Shown: in pieces, positions 13,996 through 17,145 of the stretch
Layout: the number at the start of each line of letters is the position of its first letter
How positions within the stretch are numbered: the stretch's first letter is position 1
Origin: an uncultured Clostridia bacterium
GTDB lineage: Bacteria; Bacillota; Clostridia; Christensenellales; Aristaeellaceae
Assembly: GCA_904420265.1 (NCBI GenBank)
Contig: CAJFUU010000144.1
Span: 1-17,145, forward strand
Direction of reading: 5' to 3'
DNA length: 17,145 bases
Translations under genes and position numbers: made by a program
The notes under the pieces: model-generated
Seen by the model: only the letters and a program-made list of their open reading frames with translations
Told to the model about the DNA's origin: nothing
Database searches by the model: none

Positions 13996-14949
13996 ATGGA
14001 AGCAACTTTAAAACGCAAGATGCTCAGGGACATGATGCGCATTCGCTCGTTTGAAGAAACGCTTTATGAGCTGATCCAGGCCGGGGAAATGAACGGTTTT
14101 TTGCACCTCTATCTCGGCGAAGAGGCGTGCGCGGTAGGCGTTTGCAGCGCTTTGAACGCGGACGATTACATTGCCAGCACCCATCGCGGCCACGGCCATG
14201 TAATTGCCAAGGGCGTAAATCCCCGCGAAATGATGGCTGAACTCTACGGCAAGTCCACCGGTACGAACAAGGGCAAGGGCGGTTCCATGCACATCTGCGT
14301 GCCGGAATTGGGCATCATCGGCACCAACGGCATTGTCGGCGGCGGCCTGCCCCTGGCCACCGGCGCGGCGTTCAGCGCGAAATACCGCAAAAATGGCCGC
14401 GTCAGTGTCTGCTTTTTCGGCGACGGCGCTTCCAATGAGGGCAGTTTCCATGAGTGCCTGAACATGGCCGCCATTTGGAACCTGCCGGTGATTTTCGTAT
14501 GCGAAAACAACCAGTATGCCTGCAACACGCCCTTTGTCCGCGCCAGCAACACCAAAGACGTGGCAAACCGCGCCCGCGGCTACAACATTCCCTCCATGAT
14601 CGCGGACGGCCAGGATGTCTGGCAGGTATATGAAAAAGCCCGCGAAGCCGTGGCCTACGCGCGAAACGGCAACGGCCCCGTGTTGATGGAGTGCAAAACC
14701 TATCGCTGGTACGAACACTGCGTGGGCGATCCGGACCTGCGTCCCGGGGAGGAGAAGGCGGCCTGGAAAACGCGCGATTGCATCCGCCTGTTCGCCGACC
14801 GCCTCGCACGCGAAGGCGTGGCAAGTCCAGAGGAAGCCCAGGCGATGTGGGATGAGGCGCGCGCGGAAATCGCGGCCGCCGTTGAATACGGCCGGCAAAG
14901 CCCCGAACCGGCGCCCGATTCCATCTTTGAAGACGTATACGCGGACTGA
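13996..14949 (+). CDS. thiamine-diphosphate dehydrogenase E1, alpha subunit
   Basis: Alpha subunit of a 2-oxoacid (pyruvate/acetoin/branched-chain type) dehydrogenase E1, 317 residues, matching AcoA/PdhA length. The thiamine-diphosphate and magnesium motif runs from GDGASNEG (142-149) to the paired Asn171-Asn172 (CENNQYACNTP). STHRGHGHVIAKG (61-73) and the loop GKGGSMHI (94-101) are family hallmarks. AAAGGGG at 13981-13987 is 8 bases upstream of the chosen ATG; a longer in-frame reading from 13930 lacks a good site. TGATACACT at 13931-13939 could be an extended -10, without a clear -35. The beta gene follows after 20 bases. In the usual complexes E1 decarboxylates the oxoacid and passes the acyl group to a lipoyl E2; no E2 or E3 is in the window. 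Confidence 0.92.
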   Translation: MEATLKRKMLRDMMRIRSFEETLYELIQAGEMNGFLHLYLGEEACAVGVCSALNADDYIASTHRGHGHVIAKGVNPREMMAELYGKSTGTNKGKGGSMHICVPELGIIGTNGIVGGGLPLATGAAFSAKYRKNGRVSVCFFGDGASNEGSFHECLNMAAIWNLPVIFVCENNQYACNTPFVRASNTKDVANRARGYNIPSMIADGQDVWQVYEKAREAVAYARNGNGPVLMECKTYRWYEHCVGDPDLRPGEEKAAWKTRDCIRLFADRLAREGVASPEEAQAMWDEARAEIAAAVEYGRQSPEPAPDSIFEDVYAD

Positions 14950-14969
14950 GATTTGCGGAGGGAAAGCAT

Positions 14970-15947
14970 ATGAAAAAACTTACGTTTGCGCAGGCGATTT
15001 CCGAGGCGTTGGCCGAGGAAATGCGCCGCGATGACAGCGTCGTCCTTCTGGGGCTGGAACAGGGCCGGGGTGGGGCGGCGTTTGGCGCCACAGAGGGGCT
15101 TTATGCAGAGTTTGGCGACGCGCGCATCTTCGATACGCCCATTTCCGAATACGGGTATACGGGTATCTGCGTCGGCGCCGCCGCCACCGGCCTGCGCCCT
15201 GTATGCGAAATCCAGTTCAACGACTGGATGACCATTGCTTCCGACCAGTTGGTCAACCAGGCGGCGTTCATGCGCTATATGTACGGCGGCCGGATACAGG
15301 TGCCCATGGTGGTGCGCACAAACTGCGGCGGCTACCGCTCCACCGCCGCCCAGCATTCCAAAATGCTGGAAAGCTGGTTTGCCTTCATTCCCGGCCTGAA
15401 GGTGGTGCATCCTTCCACGCCGGCCGACGCCAAGGGACTTTTGAAGGCCGCCATCCGCGACAACAACCCGGTAATCATGTTCGAGCACAAACAGCTTTAC
15501 GATACCGTCGGCGAGGTCAGCGAAGACCCGGACTGCATCGTACCCATTGGCCGTTGCGACGTCAAACGCGCGGGCCGGGATGTGAGCATCATCACCTATT
15601 CCTATGCGACCCATCTGGCCCTGGAAGCGGCGGAGAAGCTGAGCGGGCGCGGCATCGACGTGGAAGTGGTGGACTTGCGCACCATCAAGCCCATGGATGT
15701 CGAGGGTGTGCTTTCCTCGGTGCGCAAAACAGGCCGTGTGCTCTGCCTGCAGGAAACCTGGCTGACCTGCAGCGTCATGAGCGAAGTGGCGGCTCTCGTG
15801 GCGGAAAACGCCATGGACGCGTTGAAGAAGCCGCCCGTGCGCCTGGGCGCAAAGGAATGCCCCAACCCTTACAGCGCCGCGCTGGAACACTATATGCTGC
15901 CCAGTGTGGAAAGCATCTGCGCGGCGGTCGAAGGCCTGATGCGCTGA
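14970..15947 (+). CDS. thiamine-diphosphate dehydrogenase E1, beta subunit
   Basis: Beta subunit partner of the preceding gene, 325 residues, matching AcoB/PdhB. Seen: LTFAQAISEALAEEM (4-18), DTPISEYGYTG (55-65) with Glu60, the glutamate that in this family activates the thiamine ring, EIQFNDWMTIASDQL (80-94), AAQHSKMLESWFAFIPGLKVV (126-146) and the C-terminal transketolase-like domain from about 190 (AGRDVSIITYSYATHLALEAA). GGAGGG at 14957-14962 is 7 bases before the ATG. The two subunits form the alpha2-beta2 enzyme with the active site at their interface. The unit ends here, so the pair must borrow E2/E3 from elsewhere, or act as a stand-alone decarboxylase or carboligase. Confidence 0.93.
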   Translation: MKKLTFAQAISEALAEEMRRDDSVVLLGLEQGRGGAAFGATEGLYAEFGDARIFDTPISEYGYTGICVGAAATGLRPVCEIQFNDWMTIASDQLVNQAAFMRYMYGGRIQVPMVVRTNCGGYRSTAAQHSKMLESWFAFIPGLKVVHPSTPADAKGLLKAAIRDNNPVIMFEHKQLYDTVGEVSEDPDCIVPIGRCDVKRAGRDVSIITYSYATHLALEAAEKLSGRGIDVEVVDLRTIKPMDVEGVLSSVRKTGRVLCLQETWLTCSVMSEVAALVAENAMDALKKPPVRLGAKECPNPYSAALEHYMLPSVESICAAVEGLMR

Positions 15948-15966
15948 GCGCTTCCCCCGTCCGTAT

Positions 15967-15985
15967 AAAAAACGGCTCTCCCGTT
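15967..15985 (-). terminator. small hairpin with T run on the leftward strand
   Basis: AACGG (15971-15975) pairs with CCGTT (15981-15985) around a five-base loop. Read leftward it is followed by a run of six T (complement of 15967-15972, including the stem end), so it could stop transcription arriving from the right. The stem is short. Confidence 0.35.
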
Positions 15986-15992
15986 CTGAATC

Positions 15993-16028
15993 AACCACGG
16001 CCCCGCCGCAGTTGGCAGGGCCGTGGTT
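15993..16028 (+). terminator. probable terminator of the E1 operon
   Basis: AACCACGGCCC (15993-16003) and GGGCCGTGGTT (16018-16028) are perfect 11-base complements with a 14-base loop, 45 bases after the E1-beta stop. The downstream tail GCTTGTC is only moderately T-rich, so efficiency is uncertain. Confidence 0.55.
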
Positions 16029-16228
16029 GCTTGTCAAAAACTTCCGGGAAGGAAGACCGCCCAGAGTTTCCATGACCGCAGCCGCAGGAAAGCGGTAGAA
16101 AACGGTCATTAGAGGGTATGGCTCCGAAAACAGCGCTTCTCAAGGCGAAAAGGCTGGCAACTTTTCAAAGCGCTGAAGCCCTTTCGTCAGGCAACGCTTC
16201 TCAAAATAGCCGTTTTTCCACTTTTTTG

Positions 16229-16262
16229 ACAGCCTGCCACGCTCGCGCAATTGGCGGGCTGT
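16229..16262 (+). terminator. hairpin with rightward T-rich tail
   Basis: ACAGCCTGCCA (16229-16239) pairs with TGGCGGGCTGT (16252-16262), 11 positions with one mismatch, followed by GGTTTTCTTC. Six T also precede it (16222-16227). It may be a terminator for a transcript arising in this stretch, or a backup for the E1 operon. Confidence 0.4.
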
Positions 16263-16364
16263 GGTTTTCTTCAGCGCCGCTTGCCCGTTTTTCACAAAAG
16301 TTTTTCGCCTTACATTCTTAACCCGGCAGGTAAACCGCTTCCGCCGCCCCGATCCGGCATTCCC

Positions 16365-16441
16365 TCTTGGCCATGCGCACGCCTTAAGATTCGCCCGTGG
16401 GGTCTATGTCCCTTTGGATACAGACTCTAAGCCCGCCAAGA
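16365..16441. ncRNA. candidate structured RNA element
   Basis: Three nested pairings over 77 bases: TCTTGGC (16365-16371) with GCCAAGA (16435-16441); CTTAAGA (16383-16389) with TCTAAG (16426-16431, one bulged A); and GTCTATGTCC (16402-16411) with GGATACAGAC (16416-16425), one mismatch and one G-T pair. A 12-base internal bulge lies on the left side. The orientation is unknown, no promoter is assigned, and no known RNA family is recognised. Confidence 0.3.
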
Positions 16442-16528
16442 AATCCCGCAAAATAAAGCGGCAAATCTACGGGCAGGGAATCGCATATGACCGTAAACGG
16501 CCGCGGGCAGCAAGCGCGGCCGGTGACA

Positions 16529-16680
16529 AAACTTTATCGCCCGGCAAAATTTGCCGCCCGGCAACTGTATCTATTTTCCCGCAGGGCTTGCGAATGTACC
16601 GAGGAAACTTTGTCGCCCGGCAAAATTTGCCCGCCCTACGGCTGCATCTGACATCCCCGCTGGGCTTGGCGAACGCGCCG
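16529..16680 (+). repeat. 76-base tandem duplication
   Basis: Copy one starts at 16529 and copy two at 16605. The first 27 bases differ at one position, and each includes the palindrome GGCAAAATTTGCC (16543-16555 and 16619-16631). The remaining bases are recognisably similar but diverged (GCAGGGCTTGCGAATG against GCTGGGCTTGGCGAACG). The stretch before copy one (about 16440-16495) looks like a more decayed third unit. Confidence 0.65.
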
Positions 16681-16754
16681 CCGGAAACAAAACCGCTTCT
16701 TGTTTTTGTCCCATCAGGGCAGTTTTCGCATTTGCCGGTTTTGCCTGCGCTTCG

Positions 16755-16776
16755 GCCCCGTCTCGATGGACGGGGC
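16755..16776. other. hairpin after the rhodanese-tailed gene
   Basis: GCCCCGTC (16755-16762) and GACGGGGC (16769-16776) are perfect 8-base complements with a six-base loop, 28 bases beyond the leftward stop codon. No T run follows on the leftward strand, so its role as a terminator is unsure. Confidence 0.4.
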
Positions 16777-16804
16777 AGCATCTATCCATGTTTTTGTTGG
16801 CAAA

Positions 16805-17145
16805 TCAGCGCCCGCAGGAGGTGCGCACGGTTTCCTGGAAGCGGTTTTCGCGATTGACCTGATAAAAGCGGTAACCGCCGGAGAAGTTGTAGCAATCATA
16901 GCCGTTCTGCGCAAGGATGCGGCAGGCGATATAACTGCGCAGGGCGCTCTGGCACATGGCGTATACCGGCCTGGCGGGATCAATTTCCGCGAGGCGGCCG
17001 CGCAGTTCGTCTACGGGAATGTTGACAAAGCCCTCCGCATGGCCCGCGGCATACTCGCCCGGCGTGCGCACATCCAAGCGCTGGGCGTTTTCGGGCAGGT
17101 GTGACAAATCGGCATAATGGAACTGTTTCACCTTGCCGGTTTCGA
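16805..17145 (-). CDS. rhodanese tail of a CoA-disulfide-reductase-like protein, 5' end cut
   Basis: The frame is open to the window edge, so the gene begins outside. The visible 112 full codons encode a rhodanese domain: RLDVRTPGEYAAGH, NIPVDELRGRL, the active-site loop CQSALRSYIACRIL, and GYDCYNFSGGY. The lead-in KVKQFHYADL matches the linker that joins the FAD/NADH-disulfide reductase body to its C-terminal rhodanese in CoA-disulfide reductase and polysulfide reductase fusions, so a much longer flavoprotein is expected upstream. A GTG at 17129-17131 could start a free-standing rhodanese of 108 residues, but it has no ribosome binding site visible and the linker reads through it, so the fusion is preferred. 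Roles in sulfur-carrier or persulfide chemistry and thiol redox balance are typical of the family. No link to the sugar genes is evident. Confidence 0.75.
   Translation of the reverse strand, partial: ETGKVKQFHYADLSHLPENAQRLDVRTPGEYAAGHAEGFVNIPVDELRGRLAEIDPARPVYAMCQSALRSYIACRILAQNGYDCYNFSGGYRFYQVNRENRFQETVRTSCGR

Larger units (their letters stand above)
16029..16804. other. noncoding stretch between E1 operon and rhodanese-tailed gene
   Basis: About 775 bases with no supportable gene. Besides the elements listed separately it holds a dyad CAGCGCTT (16131-16138)/AAGCGCTG (16168-16175) and a 10-base direct repeat CGCTTCTCAA (16134-16143 and 16195-16204). Open frames crossing it lack ribosome binding sites, and the longest runs antisense into the rhodanese domain. 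Confidence 0.5.

Noticed and set aside
14700..16109. 469-codon open frame on the minus strand
   Set aside because: It lies antisense to both E1 genes and has no credible start or domain.
16529..16680. Possible CRISPR array
   Set aside because: There are only two adjacent diverged units with no regular spacer between short repeats and no cas genes.
16261..16857. 198-codon open frame on the plus strand
   Set aside because: It crosses the tandem duplication and runs antisense into the rhodanese domain; there is no ribosome binding site, and the composition is Arg/Pro-rich as expected for noncoding GC-rich DNA.

Overview
The window looks like chromosomal DNA from a GC-rich anaerobic Firmicute, most likely a gut or rumen member of the Clostridia. 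That placement is an inference from strong AGGAGG-type ribosome binding sites, near-perfect TTGACA/TATAAT promoters, many overlapping or tightly packed genes, and a sigma-like gene pair with a Firmicutes flavour. No rRNA, tRNA, CRISPR array, transposase or phage structural gene is visible.

Most of the window is a carbohydrate catabolism neighbourhood. It opens inside an RbsC-type ABC permease (1-825), followed by a second, different RbsC-type permease (830-1807) and a probable beta-propeller protein of unknown function (1840-2856), closed by an intrinsic terminator. Positions 2937-4889 interrupt the sugar genes: a folded inverted-repeat element (2979-3087), an AT-rich leader, a two-gene unit of an unrecognised basic protein (3390-3818) overlapping a sigma-70-like protein (3815-4363), then about 500 bases of back-to-back hairpins bounded by a 15-base direct repeat.

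The core is a divergent pair of sugar-kinase operons. Leftward run a rhamnulokinase-family kinase and a small VOC (glyoxalase-fold) protein. Rightward run a ribulokinase (araB), an overlapping ROK-family regulator, a two-domain VOC protein and a DeoR-family regulator. The 189 bases between the kinases hold two promoters facing apart and two dyads. A class II aldolase of the fuculose/rhamnulose/ribulose-phosphate type follows with its own promoter, set inside a perfect 8-base inverted repeat, and a strong terminator. Then come an AraC-family regulator and an E1-alpha/E1-beta pair of a thiamine-diphosphate 2-oxoacid dehydrogenase, with no E2 or E3 gene. About 850 bases of noncoding DNA follow (hairpins, a long folded element and a 76-base tandem duplication). 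The window ends in the rhodanese tail of a leftward CoA-disulfide-reductase-like gene.

A plausible combined role is uptake of a pentose or deoxyhexose by the two-permease transporter, phosphorylation of the corresponding ketose by either kinase, and retro-aldol cleavage (or epimerisation) by the class II enzyme, with three one-component regulators (ROK, DeoR, AraC) tuning separate units. No sugar isomerase is seen, and each kinase operon carries a VOC protein of unknown function. That pairing, the sigma-like gene pair and the lone E1 pair are the parts most worth following up.
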